A stretch of 5,580 bases of DNA from Spirochaetota bacterium (GCA_022709445.1 JAKLIU010000148.1:1-5580), one strand, 5' to 3'. Shown: positions 1 to 5,433, counted from the first letter of the stretch. Program-made: numbers and translations. The notes: generated from the sequence alone by a model not told the origin.

Positions 1-1220
1 GTCGGCCCTACGCCGGCATGGAGCTGCTCTTCGAGGTCCGGCCCTCCTCCGCCTACCATGTCCGGGCCGACGCTGCGCCTTCGGTCGTGCTGGTCGCCGG
101 CGTCCTGGCCTCCGTCCTCCTGGGCCTGTACCTGGGTTCGGTCCTGCGAGACGCCTCGCGCGCGCGCCTGGCCGCGGATTCCGCCAGCCGGGAGTTCGAG
201 CGCTTCTTCGAAACCAGCCTGGACCTGTTCGCCATGGCCACGCGCGACGGCCGGTTCCTGCGGCTCAACGGGCGCTGGGAGGCCAGCCTCGGATATCCGG
301 CCAGGACCCTGGCCGGCTCGAGGATCCTGGACCTGGTGCACCCTGACGACCGCGAAGCCGCCGGCCCTGCCCTGTCTCCCGGAGACTCGGCGGCGGATGC
401 GGCCATGGCTGCCCCGGGAGTTCCCGCCCGCTTCAGGACGGCCGGGGGCACCTGGCGGCTCCTGGAACTGCGGGCGGCCGCCTCCCCGGACGGCGGCAAC
501 GTCCACCTGGCCGCCCGCGACGTCACCGAACGCGTCGCGCTGCAGGAATCGATCAGCCGCTCGCTGGGGGAGAAGGACGCCCTGCTCAAGGAAGTCCACC
601 ACCGGGTCAAGAACAACCTGCAGATCATATCCAGCATGCTGAACCTGCAGACCCTCAAGGGGGATGACGCTTCCTTCGCGGACGCGATCGGCGAGGCCCA
701 GGGGCGCATACGGACCATGGCGCTCATCCATGAGCAGCTGTACGATCGGGGGGAGTTCGCGGAGCTGGATTTCGGCCGCTACGCAGACGAGCTGGCAAGG
801 TCACTGGTGCAGGATTTCTCGCGGGTGCCGGTATCGCTCTCGGTGGACGTGCGCGGGGTCCGGCTGGACCTGGGAGCGGCCATTCCCTGCGGGCTGGCGC
901 TCAACGAGCTGGTCACCAACGCGCTCAAGCACGGATGCGTGGAAGGCCGGCCCTGCCGCATAGGCGTGAGCGCCAGGATGGCCGGGGACTGGTGCGTCCT
1001 GCGGGTGGAGGACGACGGACCCGGCCTGCCGGAGGGCGTCCTGGACAGGCTCGATCCCTCCCGCAGCCTGGGCCTCACGCTGGTCCAGGCCATGGCCGAC
1101 CAGCTGGGCGGGACCGTGTCCGCGATCCCGGCTACGGGGGCGGTCCTGGAGCTGCGCTTCCCTGCCGCGGCCCGCGACGACGCGGACCCGCTGGTCACCG
1201 GCGGCCCGGAACCGGCTTGA
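1..1220 (+). CDS. Membrane sensor histidine kinase (CHASE remnant-TM-PAS-HisKA_2-HATPase), 5' end outside window
   Basis: Sensor kinase that would autophosphorylate on histidine and pass the phosphate to a response regulator not seen here. The frame (codons from base 3) is open to the left edge, so the ATG at 18 is probably internal. Counting from that ATG, the first ~20 residues resemble the membrane-proximal end of a CHASE-type extracellular sensor (…GMELLFEVRPS). A hydrophobic membrane segment follows at ~21-41, then a PAS fold at ~61-170 (FFETSLDLFAMATRDGRF, HPDD at 108-111). The HisKA_2 dimerisation helix carries KEVHHRVKNNLQ at 191-202, with His195 the likely phosphoacceptor. The HATPase_c domain shows the N box NELVTN (296-301), DDGPGLP (332-338) and SLGLTLV (350-356). 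HisKA_2 kinases often partner with response regulators lacking classical DNA-binding domains (family knowledge). No regulator follows; the next gene is convergent. The family call is firm; the ligand and the CHASE assignment are inference. Confidence 0.9.
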   Translation, partial: RPYAGMELLFEVRPSSAYHVRADAAPSVVLVAGVLASVLLGLYLGSVLRDASRARLAADSASREFERFFETSLDLFAMATRDGRFLRLNGRWEASLGYPARTLAGSRILDLVHPDDREAAGPALSPGDSAADAAMAAPGVPARFRTAGGTWRLLELRAAASPDGGNVHLAARDVTERVALQESISRSLGEKDALLKEVHHRVKNNLQIISSMLNLQTLKGDDASFADAIGEAQGRIRTMALIHEQLYDRGEFAELDFGRYADELARSLVQDFSRVPVSLSVDVRGVRLDLGAAIPCGLALNELVTNALKHGCVEGRPCRIGVSARMAGDWCVLRVEDDGPGLPEGVLDRLDPSRSLGLTLVQAMADQLGGTVSAIPATGAVLELRFPAAARDDADPLVTGGPEPA

Positions 1221-1271
1221 GCGCGGGACGCCTGGCGGAGGCGGCCCGGCCGGGCTGCGGGATCGCGGCGC

Positions 1272-1910
1272 TCATGCCTCGCCGGACGAGTTGAGTATCG
1301 TGTTGATGAACGTGACCAGCACCTGGAGCGCGCTGTCGTTGGCTCCGCCCTCGGGTATGATGATGTCGGCGTGCTGCTTGGTCGGCTCGATGAACTGGAA
1401 GTGGCCCGGGCGGACCACGTTCAGGTACTGCTCGATCACCGAGTCCACCGTGCGTCCGCGCTCCTTGATGTCGCGCGACAGCCGGCGTATGAACCTGATG
1501 TCGTCCGGGGTGTCCACGAAGATCTTCAGGTCAATCAGGTCCCTCACCCGCTGGTTGGTGAACACCATGATGCCCTCGAAGATGATCAGCTTGCGCGGGG
1601 CCACCAAAATGGTCTCCTCCGCGCGCCGATGGTGCACGAAATCGTAGGTGGGCATCTCCACCGGCTCCATCCGCTTCAGGCTGGACAGCTGCTCCCACAG
1701 GAGGTCGTTGTCGAAGGCCTCCGGATGGTCGAAGTTGAACGCCGTGATGTTCGCGTTGGAGATGTACTCCGCGGACTTGTAGTAATTGTCCTGGGGGATG
1801 AACACGAAATCCGACACCAGCTCGGATATCTTCCTGACGATCGTGGTCTTGCCCGATCCCGATCCGCCGCAGATCCCGATGATCTTTGCTTCTGCCATGG
1901 GCAGGAGCAT
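1272..1910 (-). CDS. udk: Uridine kinase (uridine/cytidine kinase, P-loop)
   Basis: Cytoplasmic pyrimidine-salvage enzyme phosphorylating uridine or cytidine to UMP or CMP with a nucleoside triphosphate. The 212-residue length is normal for bacterial Udk. Visible motifs: Walker A GGSGSGKT (15-22); QDNYYK (40-45), the family's substrate-binding DxYY element; FNFDHPEAFD (58-67); PTYDF (87-91); the strand ending in FEG (111-113), equivalent to Walker B; VDTPDD (132-137); the arginine-rich lid RRLSRDIKERGR (142-153); and ADIIIPEGG (181-189). The start at 1910 is chosen because GAGG lies about 10 bases upstream; a second in-frame ATG at 1898 (MAEAK) has no ribosome binding site but remains possible. 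The 3' end faces the sensor kinase gene across 51 bases; upstream, 88 bases separate it from the nitroreductase on the same strand. Some relatives of this fold act on other substrates (phosphoribulokinase-like), but the motif set favours uridine kinase. Confidence 0.93.
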   Translation of the reverse strand: MLLPMAEAKIIGICGGSGSGKTTIVRKISELVSDFVFIPQDNYYKSAEYISNANITAFNFDHPEAFDNDLLWEQLSSLKRMEPVEMPTYDFVHHRRAEETILVAPRKLIIFEGIMVFTNQRVRDLIDLKIFVDTPDDIRFIRRLSRDIKERGRTVDSVIEQYLNVVRPGHFQFIEPTKQHADIIIPEGGANDSALQVLVTFINTILNSSGEA

Positions 1911-1931
1911 ACCACGATGCCCTCGGCCTGT

Positions 1932-1964
1932 GAACGCCCGGCCGTGGGGGACCGGGCGCCGTTC
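1932..1964 (-). terminator. Bulged GC-rich hairpin between nitroreductase and udk, possible terminator
   Basis: Arms GAACGCCCGG (1932-1941) and CCGGG plus CGTTC (1952-1956, 1960-1964) pair as two 5-bp blocks with a 3-base bulge (1957-1959) and a 10-base loop. It sits 35 bases past the nitroreductase stop codon and just upstream of udk. No T-tract follows on the minus strand, so it is not a classical intrinsic terminator. It could instead be an attenuating or stabilising structure, or chance pairing in GC-rich DNA. Confidence 0.35.
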
Positions 1965-1998
1965 GCCAACCGCGTGGATCGGGGTCGGGGATCTGCGG

Positions 1999-2568
1999 TC
2001 AGCCGAGGTTCCAGCGGTCCATCGAAACGCGTTCCCCGAAGGGCTTGCGCTCCCTTGCCGAGGATTCGGACTCTTTCTGCCAGGGAGCCAGCAGGCCGTC
2101 GTCGCCCGCTTCCGCGCTGCCCCTCCAGGCCACCACCACCAGGGTGATGAGCACGTGGTCCTTGGGTATGCCCAGGGCGGCTTTGGCCTTCTTGGGGTTG
2201 TAGCCGGCGATGGGGTGGGCTACGAGCCCCTCGGCCGTCGCCTGGATGACCATGTTCATGGTGCAGAGGCCGGCGTCGAACAGGGCGTAGTCCCTGCCGT
2301 CGTCCAGCCTGCAGTCGTCGCTCTCCCGAACGGCCACGGCGACGATCAGCGGTGCCCGCGTGGCCCAGGCGTTGCCTTCGGAGAGCGCCGCCCTGAGAGC
2401 GACCAAGGCGGTCCCGGTGGCCGCGACGAGCCGCCAGGGCTGGTTGTTGTAGCAGGACGGTGCGAGGGTTCCGGCCTCCAGGATCCGCCGCACGGCATCC
2501 TCGGGTACCGGACGCTCGGAAAGGATCCGGTATGCCCTTCTTTCCGATATTTCCTTCATCAGTTCCAT
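1999..2568 (-). CDS. Nitroreductase family FMN-dependent oxidoreductase
   Basis: Flavoenzyme of the nitroreductase superfamily, which uses NAD(P)H to reduce nitro compounds, quinones or flavin-like substrates; the physiological substrate cannot be read from sequence. The chosen start gives 189 residues, within the usual range for small members. ERRAYR (9-14) matches the N-terminal S/E-R-R-x-x-R phosphate-binding segment for FMN. APSCYNNQPWR (36-46) is the family's hallmark A-P-S-x-x-N-x-Q-P-W loop. DAGLCTMNMVIQATAEGL (98-115) is the core helix, and ERKPFGERVSMDRW (173-186) the C-terminal R-K-P element. The frame extends upstream to an ATG at 2628, but AAAAGGAG ends 5 bases before the ATG at 2568 and only 2 bases before the ATG at 2571, and residues upstream of these look unlike the family. 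It lies between ispH (198 bases upstream) and udk on the same strand, with a repeat-rich presumed control region in front. Confidence 0.9.
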   Translation of the reverse strand: MELMKEISERRAYRILSERPVPEDAVRRILEAGTLAPSCYNNQPWRLVAATGTALVALRAALSEGNAWATRAPLIVAVAVRESDDCRLDDGRDYALFDAGLCTMNMVIQATAEGLVAHPIAGYNPKKAKAALGIPKDHVLITLVVVAWRGSAEAGDDGLLAPWQKESESSARERKPFGERVSMDRWNLG

Positions 2569-2586
2569 CATGACTCCTTTTCGGTG

Positions 2587-2601
2587 CCGCCGTGCCGGCG
2601 G
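2587..2601 (-). other. Small hairpin in nitroreductase leader
   Basis: CCGCC and GGCGG form a perfect 5-bp stem around a 5-base loop, just upstream of the AAAAGGAG ribosome binding site of the nitroreductase. It may affect translation or transcript stability, but short GC stems are common in this base composition. Confidence 0.25.
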
Positions 2602-2620
2602 AACACCCTGCGGAACATCC
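2598..2620 (-). repeat. Tandem 11-base repeat, 12-base period, in nitroreductase leader
   Basis: On the plus strand GCGGAACACCC (2598-2608) is followed by GCGGAACATCC (2610-2620), 10 of 11 bases identical. A related GGGAACACTCC lies at 2673-2683. The second copy abuts a dyad CCGGT-N6-ACCGG at 2619-2634. The arrangement resembles binding sites for a regulator upstream of the nitroreductase; no protein is identified, so this is a pattern call only. Confidence 0.4.
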
Positions 2621-2636
2621 GGTGACATTACCGGGA

Positions 2637-2703
2637 GATAGTATCAAGACATGTAATCAGTCAGGGGTTGCCGGGAACACTCCACGATACTATCGGGACA
2701 TGT
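2637..2703 (-). repeat. Paired 18-base direct repeats with inverted GATAGTATC cores
   Basis: GATAGTATCAAGACATGT (2637-2654) and GATACTATCGGGACATGT (2686-2703) match at 15 of 18 positions and start 49 bases apart. Their first nine bases are also exact reverse complements of one another, so the pair acts as both direct and inverted repeat. Both end in the palindrome ACATGT. They lie in the 198-base gap between the ispH stop and the nitroreductase start, in an A+T-richer patch than the surroundings. Operator sites or a duplicated promoter are the likeliest readings. Confidence 0.5.
2638..2664 (-). promoter_or_regulatory. Weak candidate promoter for the nitroreductase
   Basis: Read on the minus strand, CTGACT (2664-2659) and TACTAT (2643-2638) sit 15 bases apart, a short spacer with imperfect -35 and -10 matches. 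Transcription would begin near 2631, giving a leader of about 63 bases. The -10 falls inside one of the 18-base repeats, so a bound regulator there would block it. The upstream copy carries a similar TAGTAT. Confidence 0.3.
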
Positions 2704-2766
2704 TCTTCCGGATCATGGACCGGGAACCCCAGGCCGCGAAGCCCCCGTCCGGTCAAGCCGGCCGGG

Positions 2767-3606
2767 TCACAGCTCCCCCAGGCGCCGCTCGGCCTCGTCG
2801 ATCACCTCGTCGGGGGTCGAGGCGCCGGCCGTCAGCCCGACCCGCCCGTAGCGGCCGACCTCCGCCGGGATCTCGTCCGCCGACTCGACGTGCCAGGCGG
2901 GCTTGCCCAGGGATCGGGCGTACTCGACCAGCCTGCGCGTGTTGGCGGAGTTCCTCCCCCCCACCACCACGATGGCGTCCACGCGGACGCAGAGCCTGGC
3001 AAGGGCGGCCCGGCGGTCCCTGGTCGCGCCGCAGATCCCTCCCCGGTCGATCAGTTCCGGGAACCTGGCCGCCAGCACGGCCCTGATGGCCTCGTACTCT
3101 TCCTCCGACATGGTGGTCTGGGCGACGAGGGCGACCGCTCCCCGGGCTTCCACCAGCGCGGCCTCGGCGGGCGTGGACACGATGACCGAACCTGGCGCGT
3201 GCGCGGCCACGCCGAGGGTCTCCCCGTGCCCGTGATCGCCGGCGATGACCACGGTGCAGCCTTTCCTGGCGTAATCCGCCGCAGCCCGCTGGTTGGCCGC
3301 CACCTTGGGGCAGGTGGCGTCCACGACCCTGGCCCCGGAGGCACGGAGGTTCTCCAGGGTCGCGGGAGTGGTCCCGTGCGACCTGATGACCACCACGGAT
3401 CCGCTCGGCGCGCCCGTGCCGTCCATGGAAGGCAGTTCGCGGGCGCCCAGCTCGGCCAGCCGGGCGGAAACCCGCGGGTTGTGCACGATCTGCCCCAGTA
3501 TGAACACCGGCGAGCCCGGATTGCCCCCGGCCGCGTCTTCCGCAGCCCGCACCGCCATGCGCACCCCGGGGCAGAATCCCAGGGTATCCGCGCGAATTAT
3601 CGTCAT
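2767..3606 (-). CDS. ispH: 4-hydroxy-3-methylbut-2-enyl diphosphate reductase (IspH/LytB)
   Basis: Iron-sulfur enzyme catalysing the last step of the MEP isoprenoid pathway, reducing HMBPP to IPP and DMAPP in the cytoplasm. The 279 residues are close to the usual bacterial length. The three cluster-ligating cysteines are present: Cys12 in GFCPGV, Cys99 in DATCP and Cys192 in GICGAT. Substrate-binding residues known from E. coli IspH are matched: His42 (IVHNP), His77 (RSHG), His126 and Glu128 (HGHGE), the QTT at 163-165, Ser220 and Asn222 in GGRNSANT, and Ser263 in TAGAST. The middle serine of the E. coli S-S-N triplet is Ala221 here. The ATG at 3606 starts directly in the conserved MTIIRADTLGFCPGV. 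Only a weak GGAT precedes it, and a TATACT box lies 6 bases upstream, so the transcript may be leaderless. It is divergent from the exported-protein gene and 198 bases before the nitroreductase. Confidence 0.95.
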   Translation of the reverse strand: MTIIRADTLGFCPGVRMAVRAAEDAAGGNPGSPVFILGQIVHNPRVSARLAELGARELPSMDGTGAPSGSVVVIRSHGTTPATLENLRASGARVVDATCPKVAANQRAAADYARKGCTVVIAGDHGHGETLGVAAHAPGSVIVSTPAEAALVEARGAVALVAQTTMSEEEYEAIRAVLAARFPELIDRGGICGATRDRRAALARLCVRVDAIVVVGGRNSANTRRLVEYARSLGKPAWHVESADEIPAEVGRYGRVGLTAGASTPDEVIDEAERRLGEL

Positions 3607-3612
3607 GCATCC

Positions 3613-3620
3613 AGTATACT
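3613..3620. promoter_or_regulatory. Palindromic AGTATACT box, possible shared -10 in divergent spacer
   Basis: AGTATACT reads identically on both strands, giving TATACT at 3615-3620 (+) and at 3618-3613 (-). It is the only clear -10-like element in the 59-base spacer between ispH and the exported-protein gene. No good -35 is visible at 16-18 bases on either side. Leftward initiation would begin at or within a few bases of the ispH ATG; rightward initiation would leave a leader of roughly 40 bases containing the hairpin and the AGGAGG site. Confidence 0.4.
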
Positions 3621-3627
3621 GAAAAGT

Positions 3628-3651
3628 GCGGCTCCCGGCTCCGGGCGCCGC
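3628..3651 (+). other. Hairpin directly upstream of the AGGAGG site of the 3666 gene
   Basis: GCGGC (3628-3632) pairs with GCCGC (3647-3651), and CCCG (3634-3637) with CGGG (3642-3645), separated by one T/C mismatch and closed by a 4-base loop. The stem ends 2 bases before AGGAGG (3653-3658), which itself stays unpaired. It could protect the 5' end or tune translation of the exported protein; function is inferred. Confidence 0.4.
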
Positions 3652-3665
3652 GAGGAGGATGCCGG

Positions 3666-4247
3666 ATGAAGACCACGCTGTCCCTGTTCCTGGCGCTCGC
3701 CCTGGCCGCGGCCCCCGCCTTCGCGGACGAGTACGCGCTGGAAGCGCTCCCGGCGAGCGCCGAAGAGTTCATCGCGTTGCGCGACAGGCTCGCGCTCACG
3801 CCGGAGGGCGGGGCCGTGGCCATGCTCGCCGCCCTCATGACCCTGCCGGAAAACCGGGAGCTGGGCCTGGTGTTCCTGACGCTTGCGCTGGACCAGTCCA
3901 ACCTCTCCGCCGGGAACGTCTACAAGGGATACAAGCCCGGTTCCGGGGCCATGTTCCACATAGACCGGCTCCTGGAGCCCTCGCGGGCGCGCGCGCCGTA
4001 CTCGTACGTGCTGGGCACGGATCCGGCGGACGGGTACGCCGCGGCGGCGCCGTACCGATTCGGCATATCGCGGAACCAGTACTCGGTGATCGACGAGAGG
4101 ACCGTCAAGGTGTTCGTCGCCTGCTCGGGGGCGGCCTCTGCCCGGCCCATGACGCTCAGGCGGAACGACAAGGGAATCTGGAAGGCGCTCGAGTTCTCGT
4201 CGTTCTCCCTGGACGTGGCCGTTCCGCCGCCCACGGACGACCTCTGA
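3666..4247 (+). CDS. Exported protein of unknown function (DUF6935-like)
   Basis: A 193-residue protein with a clear Sec signal peptide: Lys2, a hydrophobic core at 4-17 and a signal peptidase I site after Ala-Phe-Ala (18-20), leaving a mature protein beginning DEYALEAL. There is no lipobox cysteine and no later membrane segment, so it is probably periplasmic or secreted. Recognisable blocks are FIALRDRLALTPEGGAVAML (35-54), VYKGYKPGSG (85-94), YSYVLGTDPADGY (112-124), ISRNQYS (134-140) and VKVFVACSGAASARPMTLRR (147-166) followed by NDKGIWKALEFSS. From memory this pattern matches a family catalogued as DUF6935, seen in spirochaetes and clostridia; I could not check that. No catalytic motif is evident, and only one cysteine (153) is present. 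The start is fixed by AGGAGG (3653-3658) 7 bases before the ATG. It is divergent from ispH and 124 bases before arcC; neither neighbour suggests a role. Confidence 0.8.
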   Translation: MKTTLSLFLALALAAAPAFADEYALEALPASAEEFIALRDRLALTPEGGAVAMLAALMTLPENRELGLVFLTLALDQSNLSAGNVYKGYKPGSGAMFHIDRLLEPSRARAPYSYVLGTDPADGYAAAAPYRFGISRNQYSVIDERTVKVFVACSGAASARPMTLRRNDKGIWKALEFSSFSLDVAVPPPTDDL

Positions 4248-4266
4248 CGGGCCGGCGGCGTGCCCG
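4248..4266 (+). terminator. Weak hairpin just after the exported-protein stop codon
   Basis: CGGGC (4248-4252) pairs with GCCCG (4262-4266) across a 9-base loop immediately after the TGA. There is no T-tract. It could contribute to transcription ending before the arcC promoter, but the stem is short. Confidence 0.2.
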
Positions 4267-4273
4267 CACCCGA

Positions 4274-4303
4274 TTGCCGGTCCCGGTCCCGATGCGCTAC
4301 AAT
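4274..4303 (+). promoter_or_regulatory. Candidate sigma70-type promoter for arcC
   Basis: TTGCCG (4274-4279, 4 of 6 consensus) and TACAAT (4298-4303, 5 of 6) are 18 bases apart. Transcription would start near 4310 and leave a leader of about 62 bases. That leader contains a 5-bp hairpin (CGCGG 4325-4329, CCGCG 4335-4339) and the AAGGAAGG ribosome binding site at 4359-4366. The box supports transcription of arcC separately from the upstream gene. Confidence 0.5.
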
Positions 4304-4371
4304 CCCGTCTCACCCCGGATCGTCCGCGGCGCCCCCGCGTCGCCTGAAGTTCTCTTAAAAGGAAGGTTTCC

Positions 4372-5316
4372 ATGAGCAAGAAGACCATCGTCGTGGCCCT
4401 CGGCGGCAATGCCCTCATAGAGGAAGGCACCAAGGGCACCATCGAGGAGCAGTTCGAGAATACCCGCAAGAGCATGGCGGCCATCGTGGGACTGATCAAG
4501 GAAGGCCACCACGTCGTCCTGTCCCACGGCAACGGCCCGCAGGCCGGGGTGCACCTGGTGCGCAACGAGGTCGGCTCGTCCCACGGCGCGGCCCCGTCCC
4601 CCCTCAACGTGATCGTGGCGGACACCCAGGGCTCCATCGGCTACATGATCCAGCAGTCACTCATGAACGCCCTGATCAAGGCCGGCGTCAAGAAGGACGT
4701 GGTGACCGTGGTCACCCAGGTGGTCGTCGACAAGGACGATCCCTCCATGAAGAACCCGACCAAGTACGTGGGCCTGTACTTCAAGGAAGCCGAGCTCGAG
4801 GCCTGCAGGGCCAAGGGCTGGGTGATGAAGGAAGATCCGGGCCGGGGATACCGCCGCGTGGTCGCCAGCCCCATCCCCGTGGACGTGGTGGAGAAGGAAA
4901 CCATCCACGAGCTCCTCAGGAGCGGCAAGGTGGTGATCGCGGTGGGCGGCGGCGGCGTGCCCGTGTGCCGCGCCGCGGACGGCACCCTGGAAGGCGTCGA
5001 CGCGGTCATCGACAAGGACCGCGCAAGCGCCCTCCTGGCCAGCCAGATCGCCGCGGACGAACTCCTCATACTCACCGGCGTCGACAAGGTGGCCATCAAC
5101 TTCAAGAAACCCGACATGAAGGTCCTGGATTCCATGACCGTCGCGGAGGCCGAGAAGCACCTGGCCGACGGGCAGTTCCCCAAGGGGTCCATGGGTCCCA
5201 AGATCGAGGCCGCCGTCGACTTCATCAAGCTGGGCGGCAAGCTGGTCGTGATCACCAGCCTGGAGAAGGCCCAGGAAGCGGTGGACGGCAAGGCAGGGAC
5301 CAGGGTCGTCCGCTGA
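4372..5316 (+). CDS. arcC: Carbamate kinase
   Basis: Cytoplasmic amino-acid-kinase-fold enzyme interconverting carbamoyl phosphate plus ADP with carbamate (ammonia and CO2) plus ATP; in catabolism it gives the ATP of the arginine deiminase or related carbamoyl-phosphate routes. The 314 residues are the usual length. Motifs: VVALGGNAL (7-15), LSHGNGPQAG (50-59), PLNVIVADTQGSIGYMIQQ (77-95), TQVVVDKDDP (115-124), NPTKYVG (128-134), GRGYRRVVASPIP (157-169), VIAVGGGGVPV (188-198), EGVDAVIDKDRASALLA (207-223), LILTGVDKVAINF (232-244) and FPKGSMGPKIEA (269-280). These include the family's conserved lysines at 131, 215, 271 and 277. The start is supported by AAGGAAGG shortly upstream. No arginine deiminase or ornithine carbamoyltransferase gene is adjacent: the previous gene is an unknown exported protein and the next looks like yajC. 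Related glutamate-5-kinase and UMP kinase lack this motif set. Confidence 0.96.
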   Translation: MSKKTIVVALGGNALIEEGTKGTIEEQFENTRKSMAAIVGLIKEGHHVVLSHGNGPQAGVHLVRNEVGSSHGAAPSPLNVIVADTQGSIGYMIQQSLMNALIKAGVKKDVVTVVTQVVVDKDDPSMKNPTKYVGLYFKEAELEACRAKGWVMKEDPGRGYRRVVASPIPVDVVEKETIHELLRSGKVVIAVGGGGVPVCRAADGTLEGVDAVIDKDRASALLASQIAADELLILTGVDKVAINFKKPDMKVLDSMTVAEAEKHLADGQFPKGSMGPKIEAAVDFIKLGGKLVVITSLEKAQEAVDGKAGTRVVR

Positions 5317-5322
5317 TCCCTC

Positions 5323-5364
5323 GCGGCGGCGGGAACCCGCATGCGGGCACTCTCCCGCCGCCGC
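5323..5364 (+). terminator. Strong nested hairpin after arcC, probable terminator
   Basis: GCGGCGGCGGGA (5323-5334) and TCCCGCCGCCGC (5353-5364) form a perfect 12-bp stem starting 7 bases after the arcC stop. The 18-base loop itself holds the perfect palindrome CCCGCATGCGGG (5336-5347), able to form an inner stem. Position and strength fit transcription termination or 3'-end protection for arcC. No T-tract follows (GCCTCCCCC instead), so it is not a textbook intrinsic terminator; it reads the same from either direction. Confidence 0.6.
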
Positions 5365-5409
5365 CTCCCCCGGGCCGCCGTCGCTCTCGATGCGCCCACG
5401 GGGGGGCGA

Positions 5410-5427
5410 CCCGGGGGTCTCCCCGGG
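5410..5427 (+). other. Second GC hairpin, just upstream of the yajC promoter
   Basis: CCCGGGG (5410-5416) and CCCCGGG (5421-5427) form a 7-bp perfect stem with the 4-base loop GTCT. It ends 6 bases before the TTGACG -35 box. It may be a second barrier to readthrough from arcC, since GCAAAC rather than a T-run follows it, or a protein-binding dyad next to the promoter. Confidence 0.4.
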
Positions 5428-5433
5428 GCAAAC

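Noticed and set aside
1244..1255. Perfect palindrome GCCCGGCCGGGC between the sensor kinase and udk ends
   Set aside because: With a minimal loop it forms only a 4-bp stem and no T-tract follows on either side; such palindromes are expected by chance at this GC content.
1676..2647. Minus-strand open frame of about 320 codons spanning nitroreductase and udk
   Set aside because: Shifted frame of both genes, low-complexity Arg/Gly/Ser composition, no domain.
2753..3901. Long minus-strand open frame overlapping ispH and the exported-protein gene
   Set aside because: It is out of frame with the clearly conserved ispH and rich in Arg/Gly/Pro, typical of antisense or shifted frames in GC-rich DNA.
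3603..4637. Long minus-strand open frame antisense to the exported protein and the arcC start
   Set aside because: No recognisable domain; it covers two genes with good ribosome binding sites and conserved protein sequence on the other strand.
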